Positions 1-8,809 of a stretch of DNA of 64,000 bases are shown here, piece by piece (the stretch's first letter is position 1; each line of letters begins with the position of its first letter). The notes beneath the pieces were generated by a model. It saw nothing but the letters and a program-made list of their open reading frames with translations, made no database searches and was not told where the DNA came from. The stretch is from an uncultured Prevotellaceae bacterium (GTDB lineage: Bacteria > Bacteroidota > Bacteroidia > Bacteroidales > Muribaculaceae): contig ONMF01000003.1 of assembly GCA_900318865.1 (NCBI GenBank), positions 108,726 to 172,725 on the forward strand. Reading direction: 5' to 3'. A program made the translations under genes and the position numbers.

Positions 1-1464
1 ATAGTTGAACGCGTCGTAGGCTTCGATAAGCGAATCGGTGCGGAACTCCACATTGGCCGACTTGTAGTGCATCTGGGAGCCTTCACGGGGGAACATGGCC
101 AGCTCAAAGATGTGATTGCGACTCTGCGTGTCGAATTGCAGCACAAAGTCCTCCACCATCTCGGTGCCACCGCCGTGCTTGGCGCTCTTGCCGATGGTGA
201 CGGTGTAGCGGGTGTCGACTTGATAAGCGTCGTTGGGAGTGAAGGTCATGCGATAGTTGGCATCCTCCCACTGGATAGTGCCTTCCACCGGCGGATCGAT
301 GGTGAAGGCCTGTTCCACGCTCTCGGTATCCATATCCCAGTTGAACTCGAACTTGAGCGGCTCATTGCAGCGCACAGGGGCATCGCCTTCCTCCCACACG
401 GGGCTGTAGTTCACCACTTCGGGGGGCGTGTTCCGCTGGCGCTTGAGGTCGAAGTTCTGATAGGTTTTGGCATTGGCATTCACCACCACCTCGGCGCTCT
501 TGCCGAAATAGTCGGGGTGACTCACCTCCACGGTGTAGGTGCCGGGAGCCACATATTTGAATAGATAAATGCCGTTACGCAAATTGTCGGTCGTGTACTC
601 GTCCACCACATTGCCGCCGGAGTCCAACAGACGCACCAGCGCCCCGTTCACCGGCACGCGCTTGTCGGCACCTATCATGGTTCTGATGTCGGTGCGGAGC
701 AGCCTGTCGTCGCGAATGGTGCCGGTCACCAGGCCCTCACCGAAGAGGTCGAGCCTTCCGAAGTAGTCATCGGCTCCGAGCGAGAAGCTGAATCCCTCCA
801 CCCAGCAGTACTCATGGTTGAGGAGGCGGTAAGCCTCGGGATAGTAATCGTGGAAAGAACCTTCATCGAGGATGGCGGCAATGCGGTTGCCGCGAAGCAC
901 GCCGTAGCCCTGTGTGCCCCATCCGGGCTGGAACGACCAGTCGCCCCATTCCTGATACTTGTCCTGCGACCACACGGTGCTCTTGTTGTCGATGATATAG
1001 GGCGCCAGTTTCGACAGCAGCAGCATGGAGTTGGGATTTTCGGGCTGGTTGGTATAACCGCGGTAGAATCCCATCGGGAAGTTGACGGCGTAAGCCTCAC
1101 CGTGGCCACTGGCATTGCTGTGGATGGAGTAGAACACGTCGGCGCCGCTGGAGTTGCTCAGCGCCACGATGGTGCTCAGCGGCAGGTCGTCGGCCGTGGT
1201 GTTTTTGATACGCGATATGCTGGTCTTGTATCCTTTCTTGCGCAGGATTTCTTGCAAAGCGAAACCTTTCCACAGGTTGGAGTTCGACTCCCAGAAGCCC
1301 AGTGTGTCGCCCTGCGTAAAGGGAGGAATCACCACGTTGCGGTCGTCACTGTCATGACCGCCGTGGCCGGGATTGATGAAGACGTGCGGCTGATTTTGTG
1401 CCATGCTCACGCTGAAAACTGCGGCAAGCAGCATTCCTGCAAGGGTTGTAATAATCTTTTTCAT
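1..1464 (-). CDS. Secreted N-acetylmuramoyl-L-alanine amidase with Ig-like modules (3' end cut by window)
   Basis: Read from ATG at 1464 leftward, 488 codons stay open to the window edge, so the C-terminus is missing. A signal peptide (residues 1-20, ending SMAQ) is followed by an Amidase_3-type catalytic domain with the zinc motif NPGHGGHD, an HSNA motif and a later DEGSF acidic motif, as expected for a Zn-dependent enzyme that cuts the muramoyl-L-alanine bond of peptidoglycan. After about residue 260 come a carboxypeptidase-regulatory-like beta-sandwich and a Big_5/SbsA-type Ig-like stretch. The gene starts 23 bp after a propeller gene and is a diverged, longer paralogue of the amidase at 2448-3479. 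Enzyme family is well supported; the biological target is inferred. Confidence 0.82.
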   Translation of the reverse strand, partial: MKKIITTLAGMLLAAVFSVSMAQNQPHVFINPGHGGHDSDDRNVVIPPFTQGDTLGFWESNSNLWKGFALQEILRKKGYKTSISRIKNTTADDLPLSTIVALSNSSGADVFYSIHSNASGHGEAYAVNFPMGFYRGYTNQPENPNSMLLLSKLAPYIIDNKSTVWSQDKYQEWGDWSFQPGWGTQGYGVLRGNRIAAILDEGSFHDYYPEAYRLLNHEYCWVEGFSFSLGADDYFGRLDLFGEGLVTGTIRDDRLLRTDIRTMIGADKRVPVNGALVRLLDSGGNVVDEYTTDNLRNGIYLFKYVAPGTYTVEVSHPDYFGKSAEVVVNANAKTYQNFDLKRQRNTPPEVVNYSPVWEEGDAPVRCNEPLKFEFNWDMDTESVEQAFTIDPPVEGTIQWEDANYRMTFTPNDAYQVDTRYTVTIGKSAKHGGGTEMVEDFVLQFDTQSRNHIFELAMFPREGSQMHYKSANVEFRTDSLIEAYDAFNY

Positions 1465-1487
1465 AGTAATGGCAGTTTTCATGGGAG

Positions 1488-2378
1488 TTATTCGTCAATT
1501 TGAATTCGCATTTCGGTGAGCAACCCGTCGATGGTGGTGTAAACGATGCGGCCACCGCCGGCGGTGGGCTGCATGGTCATCGACGACGGGCGTGTGAGCT
1601 CGGCCTTGAATGTGCCGTCGGCTTTCAGCAGCACAATCTGCGACGAGGTGAACTGGCGGCCGTCGTCGGTAGTGTGCTGAGCCACAAGGTAATTGTTGTC
1701 GTACCAGCTGGGCATCTCATACCGTCCCAGCATGGCAAGCACCTGGCCGCGCAGGTCTATCACCACAATGCCGGTTTCGGCGGCCACAAAGGCCACGCGC
1801 TTGCCGTCGGGCGACAAAGTGGGCCACAGATAGCCTGCCCACGAGTCGACGGGCGAGAACACACGGTCCTGTCCGTTGACGGTGACATAGACTTTGCTGC
1901 CCTGCGTCCACACGGCCGTTCCTATCGATGCGCTCGAAGCATAGCTGCGGGCGGCCGATTTCAGAGCGGCACCGCGGGTGGCCGCAGCCGGGCGCACGGC
2001 GCCGTGCTGCGCGTCGAGCACCACACGTTTCTGGCGTGTTACGGGGTCATAGGCGTGACCTGTGCGATAAAGCAAGTGGTCTTTGCCAGCCTGCTGGGTG
2101 ACATAGTACACCTGGCCGTCACCGCCAAAGAAAGCATCGTTTCCGGCCACATAATCGTCGGTGACACGGGTCACCACGTTGTCGGCAAAGTCATAGACTT
2201 TGAGCGAGCCACCGTCGCTTGAGAACAGCAGTCGCGAGCCGTCACTGTTGAGCACAGGATAATAGGCCGGTCCTTCCACGCCTTGAAGCAGGCGTGTAGT
2301 AGACTGCACGGTCACCATCTGGGCACCGGCTGTCATGGCACTCAATCCCAAGAGTGTAGAAAGTAATAAGTTTTTCAT
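1488..2378 (-). CDS. Secreted PD40/TolB-like beta-propeller protein, copy 2
   Basis: A 296-aa protein with a clear signal peptide (MKNLLLSTLLGLSAMTAGA) and repeated motifs of the form LNSDGSRLLFSS, LSPDGKRVAFVA and GGRIVYTT, typical of WD40-like PD40/TolB propeller blades. It is predicted periplasmic or surface exposed, with a binding rather than catalytic role. It is clearly paralogous to the protein at 3476-4354: both share the LLYR-G-YDP-T segment and the AQHG motif around residues 125-150. It lies 69 bp downstream of one amidase gene and 23 bp upstream of another in the same operon. The ligand is unknown; a partner role for the amidases is inferred from the repeated gene order. Confidence 0.75.
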   Translation of the reverse strand: MKNLLLSTLLGLSAMTAGAQMVTVQSTTRLLQGVEGPAYYPVLNSDGSRLLFSSDGGSLKVYDFADNVVTRVTDDYVAGNDAFFGGDGQVYYVTQQAGKDHLLYRTGHAYDPVTRQKRVVLDAQHGAVRPAAATRGAALKSAARSYASSASIGTAVWTQGSKVYVTVNGQDRVFSPVDSWAGYLWPTLSPDGKRVAFVAAETGIVVIDLRGQVLAMLGRYEMPSWYDNNYLVAQHTTDDGRQFTSSQIVLLKADGTFKAELTRPSSMTMQPTAGGGRIVYTTIDGLLTEMRIQIDE

Positions 2379-2447
2379 CTATTTATATTTGTTTTTAGGT
2401 TAATGTCTATAGGGGCTCATCGGTAATCAAGGTGTCCAGTCGGTTCT

Positions 2448-3479
2448 TCACCGCCGCGCGGCCGCGATTTCGAAATTGCAGTAGGTCGACTGGTTGGCAC
2501 GCACTTCGACTTCGCTCTCGGCATCGGCACCTTCCACGCGCACACGATAGCGCCCCGGCTTCAGTCCTTCGAACCAGTAGAAGCCATTGTTCAGGTTGTC
2601 GATGCGGTACTGGCCTACGGTGCGACCTTTGGCATTGAGCAGAGTCACGGTCAGCTTGTTGGCCGGCTGCAGCAAATCCTTGTCAAAAGCCTTGTAAGTG
2701 GTGTCGGTGCGCTCGCACTGGTAGCGCACCAGCCCTGCCACCACGCCGGTTTTTCCCTTGCCGCTGCGGCCGAAGTACTCGTCAATGGCCAGCGACTGGT
2801 TCCAGCCCTCCATGTGGCAGAAATCGGTGTTGAGCTTGCGGCATCGCTCGGGCACATAATCAAAAAACGACCCTTCGCACAACATGCCTGGCAGCTTGTT
2901 GTAGCGCAGCACGCCCAGGCCGGTTTTGTAGCCCCAGTTGCGATAGAACGACCAGTCGCCCCAGTCCTTGGGCGGGTGGGTCCACACGGTGGCCTGGTTG
3001 GCCTGCAGATGCTTTTTCACAGCGCGGGCGATGCTGTCGCTGCCCTCGACCACGGGCTCGCCATTATAGCCACGGTAGAGCGACAGGGTGTAGTTCAACC
3101 GGGCAGGTATGCCGGTGGCATTGCTGTGAACGGCAAAAAACAAATCGGCGCCGCTGTTGGCCGCCAATGCCACAATCTCATAGAGGTCCAGGTCATCGTC
3201 GCTGGTGTTGCCCACGCGCGTGGTGCCCACTTCGTAGCCTTTTTCCTCGAGATAGCGCTTCAGGGCGCTGCCGGTGGCCAAATTTGAGTCGCTCTCATAA
3301 TACGTCACGGTGTCGCCCACGGTCCACAGGTAGAAAGGCGTGGGGCGGTCGTTGCTGTCGTGCCCGCCATGGCCGGGGTTGATAAACACACGCGGGTTGT
3401 CCTTGGCCGATGCGCACAGCGCTGTCAGCAACAGCACAGATAGGATAAAAACACTTCGTTTCATGGTGCCAAAAGTCAT
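2448..3479 (-). CDS. Secreted N-acetylmuramoyl-L-alanine amidase
   Basis: A 343-aa protein. The start used overlaps the stop of the upstream propeller gene by 4 nt (ATGA); ATG at 3464 would give a tidier signal peptide (MKRSVFILSVLLLTALCASA). The Amidase_3-type domain shows NPGHGGHDSND near the N-terminus, a glutamate in YESDSNL, VHSNATG and the late acidic motif CEGSFF, together the expected zinc ligands and catalytic residues. A short carboxypeptidase-regulatory-like beta-sandwich (about residues 250-335) follows. Predicted role: cleavage of peptide stems from peptidoglycan glycan chains outside the inner membrane. It lacks the Ig-like extension of the paralogue at 1-1464. Confidence 0.85.
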   Translation of the reverse strand: MTFGTMKRSVFILSVLLLTALCASAKDNPRVFINPGHGGHDSNDRPTPFYLWTVGDTVTYYESDSNLATGSALKRYLEEKGYEVGTTRVGNTSDDDLDLYEIVALAANSGADLFFAVHSNATGIPARLNYTLSLYRGYNGEPVVEGSDSIARAVKKHLQANQATVWTHPPKDWGDWSFYRNWGYKTGLGVLRYNKLPGMLCEGSFFDYVPERCRKLNTDFCHMEGWNQSLAIDEYFGRSGKGKTGVVAGLVRYQCERTDTTYKAFDKDLLQPANKLTVTLLNAKGRTVGQYRIDNLNNGFYWFEGLKPGRYRVRVEGADAESEVEVRANQSTYCNFEIAAARR

Positions 3480-4354
3480 TCAAGGGTTATGGTCATTAGT
3501 TTCACTGTGCCGCTCTTGGTAGTGAAGAGTATGCGGCCATCGGCCGTGACCGAGGGCTGGATGCAGCCTTCTTCATCGGTGAGGGTCACCCGGCTGCCAC
3601 CGTCGGCGGAAAGCAGGATGATGCCCGAGCGCATGTCGCGCTGAACATTGCCGTTGTTGCCCATGGCCACGATGTGGTCGTTATCGAACCACGACGGCAT
3701 CAAACACTTCTCCAGGCGGTGGAGCACACGGCCTTGCATATCGCACACATACAGTCCGCGGCCGGCAGCCTCAAACAGCACCTTGTCGCCCGCCGGCGAC
3801 ACCTGTGCCCACAAGTAGCCGGCGCACTCCCCGGCGGGCTGGCACACCACGGGCCGTCCCTGGGCCACGATGTGCAGCCATGAGCCGCGCGTGAAGGCGT
3901 AGGGCGCCACGCGCTTGGCGCTGCGATAGGACTTCTTCTCGCCCTCAATCACCACGTCGGCTCCAGCCCTGACGGGTAGTACCTGCCCGTGCTGAGCCTT
4001 GAGCACCTGCCGGTGGCGCCCGGTCGCCGGGTCGTAGCACCGGCCCGAGCGATAGAGCAAGCCATTGGAGCGCCGCTGCTGTGCCACGTAATAGACACGT
4101 CCCGATGCATCCATGCGGGCATCAAAGCCCGGGTAGCCTTTGTCGGCCACTACGGTTTTCTCGCCGGTGGAGAGATTGAGCAATGTGAGCACGGTCGACT
4201 CGGTGTTGGAGTAGAGCAGCCAGCGCCCGTCATCACTCATTTGCGGGAAATAAGCCGCACTGTCGACCAGCGTGGTGGTCGACACCACACGCTGTGCTTG
4301 CAGGCTCACTGCCACGAGTGAAATTGTCAAAAAAAACAAGATTTTATTCTTCAT
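3476..4354 (-). CDS. Secreted PD40/TolB-like beta-propeller protein, copy 1
   Basis: First gene of the minus-strand operon, 292 aa, with an N-terminal signal peptide (MKNKILFFLTISLVAVSLQA). Blade-like repeats MSDDGRWLLYSN, VSPAGDKVLFEA and VTADGRILFTT indicate a TolB/PD40 propeller of about six blades. The stop codon overlaps the start of the downstream amidase by 4 nt, indicating translational coupling. A TATATTTG promoter box lies 39 bp upstream. No catalytic residues are apparent, so a carbohydrate- or peptidoglycan-binding or scaffolding role is possible but inferred. Confidence 0.75.
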   Translation of the reverse strand: MKNKILFFLTISLVAVSLQAQRVVSTTTLVDSAAYFPQMSDDGRWLLYSNTESTVLTLLNLSTGEKTVVADKGYPGFDARMDASGRVYYVAQQRRSNGLLYRSGRCYDPATGRHRQVLKAQHGQVLPVRAGADVVIEGEKKSYRSAKRVAPYAFTRGSWLHIVAQGRPVVCQPAGECAGYLWAQVSPAGDKVLFEAAGRGLYVCDMQGRVLHRLEKCLMPSWFDNDHIVAMGNNGNVQRDMRSGIILLSADGGSRVTLTDEEGCIQPSVTADGRILFTTKSGTVKLMTITLE

Positions 4355-4392
4355 AGCAATCCGGTTTGTTTCGGTTTACGCAATAGTTATCG

Positions 4393-4400
4393 CAAATATA
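4393..4400 (-). promoter_or_regulatory. Bacteroidetes -7 box TATATTTG for propeller/amidase operon
   Basis: Minus-strand TATATTTG matches the TAnnTTTG consensus and lies 39 bp upstream of the first operon gene. No clear TTTG at -33. Confidence 0.55.
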
Positions 4401-4516
4401 CCAAAATTTAATGAATAACTATCGATTTTTAGATTTTTTTGCACTCCGGCGTCGCACAACCGGCACTTCCACGGGCAAAAAATGAAGTACCGTGCCATAA
4501 ATCCGAAAAGTTTCAG

Positions 4517-4524
4517 TAAATTTG
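4517..4524 (+). promoter_or_regulatory. -7 box TAAATTTG for pepD
   Basis: TAAATTTG lies 31 bp upstream of the pepD ATG at 4555. A TTG codon overlapping this box would extend the frame by 11 codons, but the promoter position makes the ATG the sensible start. Confidence 0.6.
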
Positions 4525-4554
4525 CCTTGTTATAACCAATCAACTGATGAAACC

Positions 4555-5979
4555 ATGAACCAAAAGCCATCGGCCAATCGAGTTTTTGAGATTTTCAAAG
4601 AATTGAACGCTGTGCCACGGCCCTCACACCACGAGGAGCGCGTGGCCCACTATCTGTGCCAATTTGCCGAGCGGTTGCACCTTGACTACGACCGTGACGC
4701 ACAAAACTGCGTGGTTATCCGCAAGCCGGCATCGCCAGGCCACGAGAATGCCGAAACCATCGTGCTGCTGAACCACATGGACATGGTGTGCGTGGGAATG
4801 AACGACCCGCTCAACGACCCCATCGAGGCGATCGTCGACGGTGACTGGATGCACGCACGCGGCACGTCGCTGGGAGCCGACAACGGCATCGGCCTCTCCA
4901 TGGCTCTTGCGGTGCTCGAGAATGACGACATCCCGCATCCGGCACTCGAGGTCATCACCACCACCAACGAGGAGGACGGCATGAGCGGAGCGGCACAGCT
5001 CTCCCCGCACTTCATCAAGGGGCGCAAGGTAATCAACCTTGATTCGGAGGACTACGACACCATCACCACCGGAGCGGCGGGCGCATGCCTGCAATTCCAC
5101 AGGTTGCCCTGCACCCGTGTGGCTGCCCCGGCACATAATTACCTCTGGTACGACATCGCAATCGACGGCGGGCTGGGCGGACATTCAGGAGTGGACATCA
5201 ACAAGGGCCGCGCCAGTGCCGTGATGCTGCTGCTGCAACTGCTGCGGACTGTGGACGGAGCACGTGTGGCCACCATCAGGGCCGGACAGGCCAACGCCAG
5301 CATTCCGTCGAGCGCACGGGCCACAGTGTGCCTGCCGGCGGGAATCGACGCCCGGGCCTTGCAACGCGACACCAACGAACAGCTGCAAACGGTCTTCGCC
5401 GCCACCGACCCATCCATCCGATGCACCATCACACCCTGCCAGCCTCAAGCCGAAGTCATCAACCCCGAAGCCGTCGAGGCTTTACTCACGGCCACCGCAC
5501 AGGTGCCGCAGGGTGTGGTGAAAATGAGTGAGAATATGCCGGGCACCGTCGAAACATCGAACAACATGGGGCGCATCGCCACCGAGGACGACCACATCTT
5601 CGTCAGCACGCACACGCGCAGCTTTGTCGACGACGACATGCACGCGCTGAGCGCACGCATCGCCCAGGCTTTTGCGGCTGTCGGAGGCACTTCACAAGTG
5701 GTCATGGCAGCGCCGGCATGGCAGGAGAACCAGCACTCTCCTTTCTTGCGGCTCACCAGCGACACCTTCAACGATGTGCTGGGCTGGCGGCCGCGCATGG
5801 TGGCCATGCATTTTGTGCTCGAGGCGGGCTTCTTTGTGCAGCACTACCCCGGCATCGAAATCGCCAGCATCGGGCCGCGCATCGTCGAGCCCCACTCCAC
5901 CAGCGAGCGCGTGCAGCTCAGCACCATCCACGACATCTGGCAGGTGCTGCTCGAATTGCTCGCACGGCTGGCACAATAA
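4555..5979 (+). CDS. pepD: Cytosol non-specific dipeptidase / aminoacyl-histidine dipeptidase
   Basis: A 474-aa M20-family metallopeptidase of the PepD type, hydrolysing Xaa-His and other dipeptides in the cytoplasm. Visible hallmarks are HMDMVC (first metal ligand region), GTSLGADNGIG (bridging Asp), TTNEEDGMSGA (catalytic and metal glutamates), INLDSED, and a C-terminal EPHSTSERV metal ligand. The internal GGLGGHSGVDI segment belongs to the dimerisation or lid domain. Length is close to the usual 480-490 aa. The gene is monocistronic: it has its own promoter and is followed by a strong hairpin terminator. Confidence 0.93.
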   Translation: MNQKPSANRVFEIFKELNAVPRPSHHEERVAHYLCQFAERLHLDYDRDAQNCVVIRKPASPGHENAETIVLLNHMDMVCVGMNDPLNDPIEAIVDGDWMHARGTSLGADNGIGLSMALAVLENDDIPHPALEVITTTNEEDGMSGAAQLSPHFIKGRKVINLDSEDYDTITTGAAGACLQFHRLPCTRVAAPAHNYLWYDIAIDGGLGGHSGVDINKGRASAVMLLLQLLRTVDGARVATIRAGQANASIPSSARATVCLPAGIDARALQRDTNEQLQTVFAATDPSIRCTITPCQPQAEVINPEAVEALLTATAQVPQGVVKMSENMPGTVETSNNMGRIATEDDHIFVSTHTRSFVDDDMHALSARIAQAFAAVGGTSQVVMAAPAWQENQHSPFLRLTSDTFNDVLGWRPRMVAMHFVLEAGFFVQHYPGIEIASIGPRIVEPHSTSERVQLSTIHDIWQVLLELLARLAQ

Positions 5980-6009
5980 GCCAGGGCCGCCGTACGCAAA
6001 AACCGACTT

Positions 6010-6049
6010 AAAGTGCCCAATCGCACAAAAAATGACGATTGGGCACTTT
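6010..6049 (+). terminator. Hairpin terminator after pepD
   Basis: A perfect 14-bp stem (6010-6023 with 6036-6049, core AAGTGCCCAATCG) is followed by a T-rich tract. It ends pepD and lies directly upstream of the upxY promoter. Confidence 0.8.
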
Positions 6050-6067
6050 TATTTCAAATTTTTGCCG

Positions 6068-6075
6068 TACCTTTG
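6068..6075 (+). promoter_or_regulatory. -7 box TACCTTTG for upxY-gmd-fcl operon
   Basis: TACCTTTG lies 28 bp upstream of the upxY start, just after the pepD terminator. Confidence 0.65.
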
Positions 6076-6103
6076 CTTTTTATCAAGGGTGTAAACAACC
6101 ATC

Positions 6104-6649
6104 ATGCAGCAATCGACCGACATAAACGAGCCTAAGAAGTGGTGGGCCCTACGCGTGACCTACAACCGCGAGATGAAGGTAAAAGAGGCACTCGACGCAC
6201 TGGGTGTCACCACATTCATCCCCATGCAGTACAAGGCCATGGTGAGGGGCGGACGCATGGTCAAGAAGCTCATGCCTTCCATCCACAACCTCATCTTCGT
6301 GTTGTGGGAGGAGAGTGCCATGCGCCAGTTCAAGGCCACCACGCCGCTGCCCGTGCGCTACATCATGGACCCCGAGAAACGACGGCCGGTCACCGTGCCG
6401 CAGTACCAGATGGAAAATTTCATTGCCGTGGCGGGCACCTACGACGAGCAACTCATCTACCTCAACCCCGAGCCGGGCGATTTTGCCCGCGGCGACAGGG
6501 TGCGCATCCTGGGAGGCCCCTTCGAGGGAGCCGAGGGCGTGCTGGTGAGAATCAAGGGCGACCGGCGGGTGGTGGTGGCCATCGAGGGCGTGGTGGCTGT
6601 GGCCACGACGTTCATCCACCCTTCGCTGCTGCAGAAAATCAACAATTAA
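6104..6649 (+). CDS. UpxY/NusG-family transcription antiterminator
   Basis: A 181-aa NusG paralogue. The N-terminal NGN domain (about residues 12-110, starting WWALRVTYNREMKVKEAL) is followed by a KOW-like domain (about 127-160, FARGDRVRILGGPFEG). In Bacteroidales, such UpxY proteins are encoded first in surface-polysaccharide operons and let RNA polymerase read through them. Here it is 15 bp upstream of gmd and fcl, so it probably acts on this GDP-fucose operon. No UpxZ-like inhibitor gene and no glycosyltransferase cluster follow, which is unusual. Confidence 0.85.
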   Translation: MQQSTDINEPKKWWALRVTYNREMKVKEALDALGVTTFIPMQYKAMVRGGRMVKKLMPSIHNLIFVLWEESAMRQFKATTPLPVRYIMDPEKRRPVTVPQYQMENFIAVAGTYDEQLIYLNPEPGDFARGDRVRILGGPFEGAEGVLVRIKGDRRVVVAIEGVVAVATTFIHPSLLQKINN

Positions 6650-6664
6650 CAACATCACAACGAT

Positions 6665-7726
6665 ATGAACGAGAACAATCAACGAGTGGCACTCATCACC
6701 GGAATCACCGGGCAGGACGGCAGTTTCCTGGCCGAGCTGCTGCTCGACAAGGGCTACGAGGTGCATGGCATCATGCGCCGAAGCAGCAGTTTCAACACCG
6801 CGCGCATCGAGCACCTTTACCTCGACGAGTGGGTGCGCGACATGCGCCGCCGCCGACTCATCAACCTGCATTACGGCGACATGAGCGACTCGAGCAGCCT
6901 CATTCGCATCATCGCCGCCGTGAAGCCCGATGAAATCTACAACCTGGCGGCACAGAGCCATGTGAAGGTGTCGTTCGACGTGCCCGAGTACACGGCCGAT
7001 GTCGACGCCACCGGGACGCTGCGCCTCATCGAGGCAGTGCGCATCACAGGCCGCGAAAAAGTCACCAAAATCTATCAGGCCAGCACCAGCGAGCTCTTCG
7101 GCAAGGTGCAGCAGGTGCCGCAGAGCGAGAGCACTCCCTTCTATCCGCGCAGCCCCTACGCCGTGGCCAAGCTCTATGCCTTCTGGATTATGAAAAACTA
7201 CCGCGAGAGCTACGGCATGTACTGCGTGAACGGCATCCTCTTCAACCACGAGAGCGAGCGGCGCGGCGAGACGTTTGTCACCCGCAAAATCACCATGGCG
7301 GCGGCTCGTATCGCCCACGGTCTGCAGGACAAGCTCTACCTGGGCAACCTCAACGCACGCCGCGACTGGGGCTATGCACGCGACTACGTGGAGTGCATGT
7401 GGCTCATCATGCAGCAGCCCGAGCCCGACGACTATGTGATAGCAACCGGCGAATACCACACCGTGCGCGAATTCTGCACCCTGGCCTTCCACTATGCCGG
7501 CATCGAGCTCGAATGGCAGGGGCAGGGCATCGACGAAAAGGGAGTGGAACGGGCCACGGGACGCGTGCTGGTGGAGGTCGACCCCAAATATTTCAGGCCG
7601 GCCGAGGTGGAACAGCTGCTGGGCGACCCGTCCAAGGCAAGGCAGCGGCTGGGATGGAACCCGCAGAAGACTTCTTTCGACCAGCTGGTGCGCCTCATGG
7701 TGGAGCACGACATGAAAAACGTGTAA
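6665..7726 (+). CDS. gmd: GDP-mannose 4,6-dehydratase
   Basis: A 353-aa short-chain dehydrogenase converting GDP-D-mannose to GDP-4-keto-6-deoxymannose, the first step to GDP-L-fucose. The NADP-binding [15 protein letters not shown] motif is at the N-terminus, followed by the RRSSSFNT nucleotide-binding segment. The catalytic STSELFG region and [10 protein letters not shown] (Tyr-x3-Lys) are intact, as is [15 protein letters not shown] for GDP binding. Length is normal. The next gene, fcl, starts 6 bp downstream and performs the following step. Confidence 0.96.
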   Translation: MNENNQRVALITGITGQDGSFLAELLLDKGYEVHGIMRRSSSFNTARIEHLYLDEWVRDMRRRRLINLHYGDMSDSSSLIRIIAAVKPDEIYNLAAQSHVKVSFDVPEYTADVDATGTLRLIEAVRITGREKVTKIYQASTSELFGKVQQVPQSESTPFYPRSPYAVAKLYAFWIMKNYRESYGMYCVNGILFNHESERRGETFVTRKITMAAARIAHGLQDKLYLGNLNARRDWGYARDYVECMWLIMQQPEPDDYVIATGEYHTVREFCTLAFHYAGIELEWQGQGIDEKGVERATGRVLVEVDPKYFRPAEVEQLLGDPSKARQRLGWNPQKTSFDQLVRLMVEHDMKNV

Positions 7727-7732
7727 TGCAAT

Positions 7733-8809
7733 ATGGAAAAAAACACTAAAATATATGTGGCCGGTCACCGCGGACTGGTGGGCTCGGCCATCTGGAGAAA
7801 TCTGCAGCAAAAAGGATATCACAACCTGGTGGGACGCACCCACGCCGAGCTCGACCTGATGGACGCCATGGCGGTGAAGCGGTTCTTCGACGACGAGCAG
7901 CCCCAGGTGGTGGTCCTGGCGGCCGCTCACGTGGGGGGCATCATGGCCAATCTCAAGTACCGCGCCGACTTCATCTACCAGAATCTGCAGATTCAGCAAA
8001 ACGTGATCGGCGAGAGCTGGCGCCACGGCGTCAAAAAACTCCTTTTCCTGGGCTCCACATGCATCTACCCGCGCGAGGCGCCGCAGCCCATCCCCGAGAC
8101 GGCGCTGCTCACGGCACCGCTCGAGTACACCAACGAGCCTTACGCCATCGCCAAAATCGCCGGGCTGAAGATGTGTGAGAGCTTCAACCTGCAGTACGGC
8201 ACCAACTACATCGCCGTCATGCCCACCAACCTCTACGGACCGCGCGACAACTTCAACCTGGAGACGAGCCACGTCATGCCGGCCATGATTCGCAAGATGC
8301 ATCTGGCACGACTGCTCAATGAGAACCGTTGGGACGAACTGAGAGCCGACCTGGCGCTTAGACCCGTGGAAGGCAACGACGGCAGCACCGGCAGCGACGA
8401 AATCACCGCGTTGCTGGCGCGCTACGGCATCTACCACGACAGGCTGCTGCTGTGGGGAACGGGACGGCCCATCCGCGAATTCTTGTGGAGCGACGACATG
8501 GCCGACGCCAGCGTCTACTGCCTGGAGCACATCGACTTCGACGATGTGCGCGGAACCGACCCCGACGTGCGCAACTGCCACATCAACATCGGCAGTGGCG
8601 TCGAAATCACCATCGCACAGCTGGCACAGCTCGTGAAGCAGGCCGTGAACTACCGCGGACGCGTCGAGTGGGACGCCACCAAGCCCGACGGCACACTGCG
8701 CAAGCTCACCGACGTGAGCAAGCTCCACAGCCTGGGCTGGCGGCACACCATGGAAATCGAGGACGGCGTGCCGGCTCTTTACAACTGGTACCTCAAGGGC
8801 GAGAAGTGA
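7733..8809 (+). CDS. fcl: GDP-L-fucose synthase
   Basis: A 358-aa epimerase/reductase that makes GDP-L-fucose from the Gmd product. It shows the Rossmann motif AGHRGLVGSAIW, the FLGSTCIYP active-site Ser/Cys region, and YAIAKIAGLKM with Tyr-x3-Lys. It is about 37 residues longer than the E. coli enzyme because of an insertion at roughly residues 190-235 (LNENRWDELRADLAL and after), which I recall from other Bacteroidales homologues. Its stop overlaps the start of the NUDIX gene by one base (TGATG). Confidence 0.95.
   Translation: MEKNTKIYVAGHRGLVGSAIWRNLQQKGYHNLVGRTHAELDLMDAMAVKRFFDDEQPQVVVLAAAHVGGIMANLKYRADFIYQNLQIQQNVIGESWRHGVKKLLFLGSTCIYPREAPQPIPETALLTAPLEYTNEPYAIAKIAGLKMCESFNLQYGTNYIAVMPTNLYGPRDNFNLETSHVMPAMIRKMHLARLLNENRWDELRADLALRPVEGNDGSTGSDEITALLARYGIYHDRLLLWGTGRPIREFLWSDDMADASVYCLEHIDFDDVRGTDPDVRNCHINIGSGVEITIAQLAQLVKQAVNYRGRVEWDATKPDGTLRKLTDVSKLHSLGWRHTMEIEDGVPALYNWYLKGEK

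Noticed and set aside
6149..8746. A very long open frame (865 codons) on the minus strand opposite upxY, gmd and fcl.
   Set aside because: The plus-strand genes are unmistakable; the frame is open because third-position GC bias removes stops in the antisense frame. Its translation is His/Val/Ala-rich with no family.
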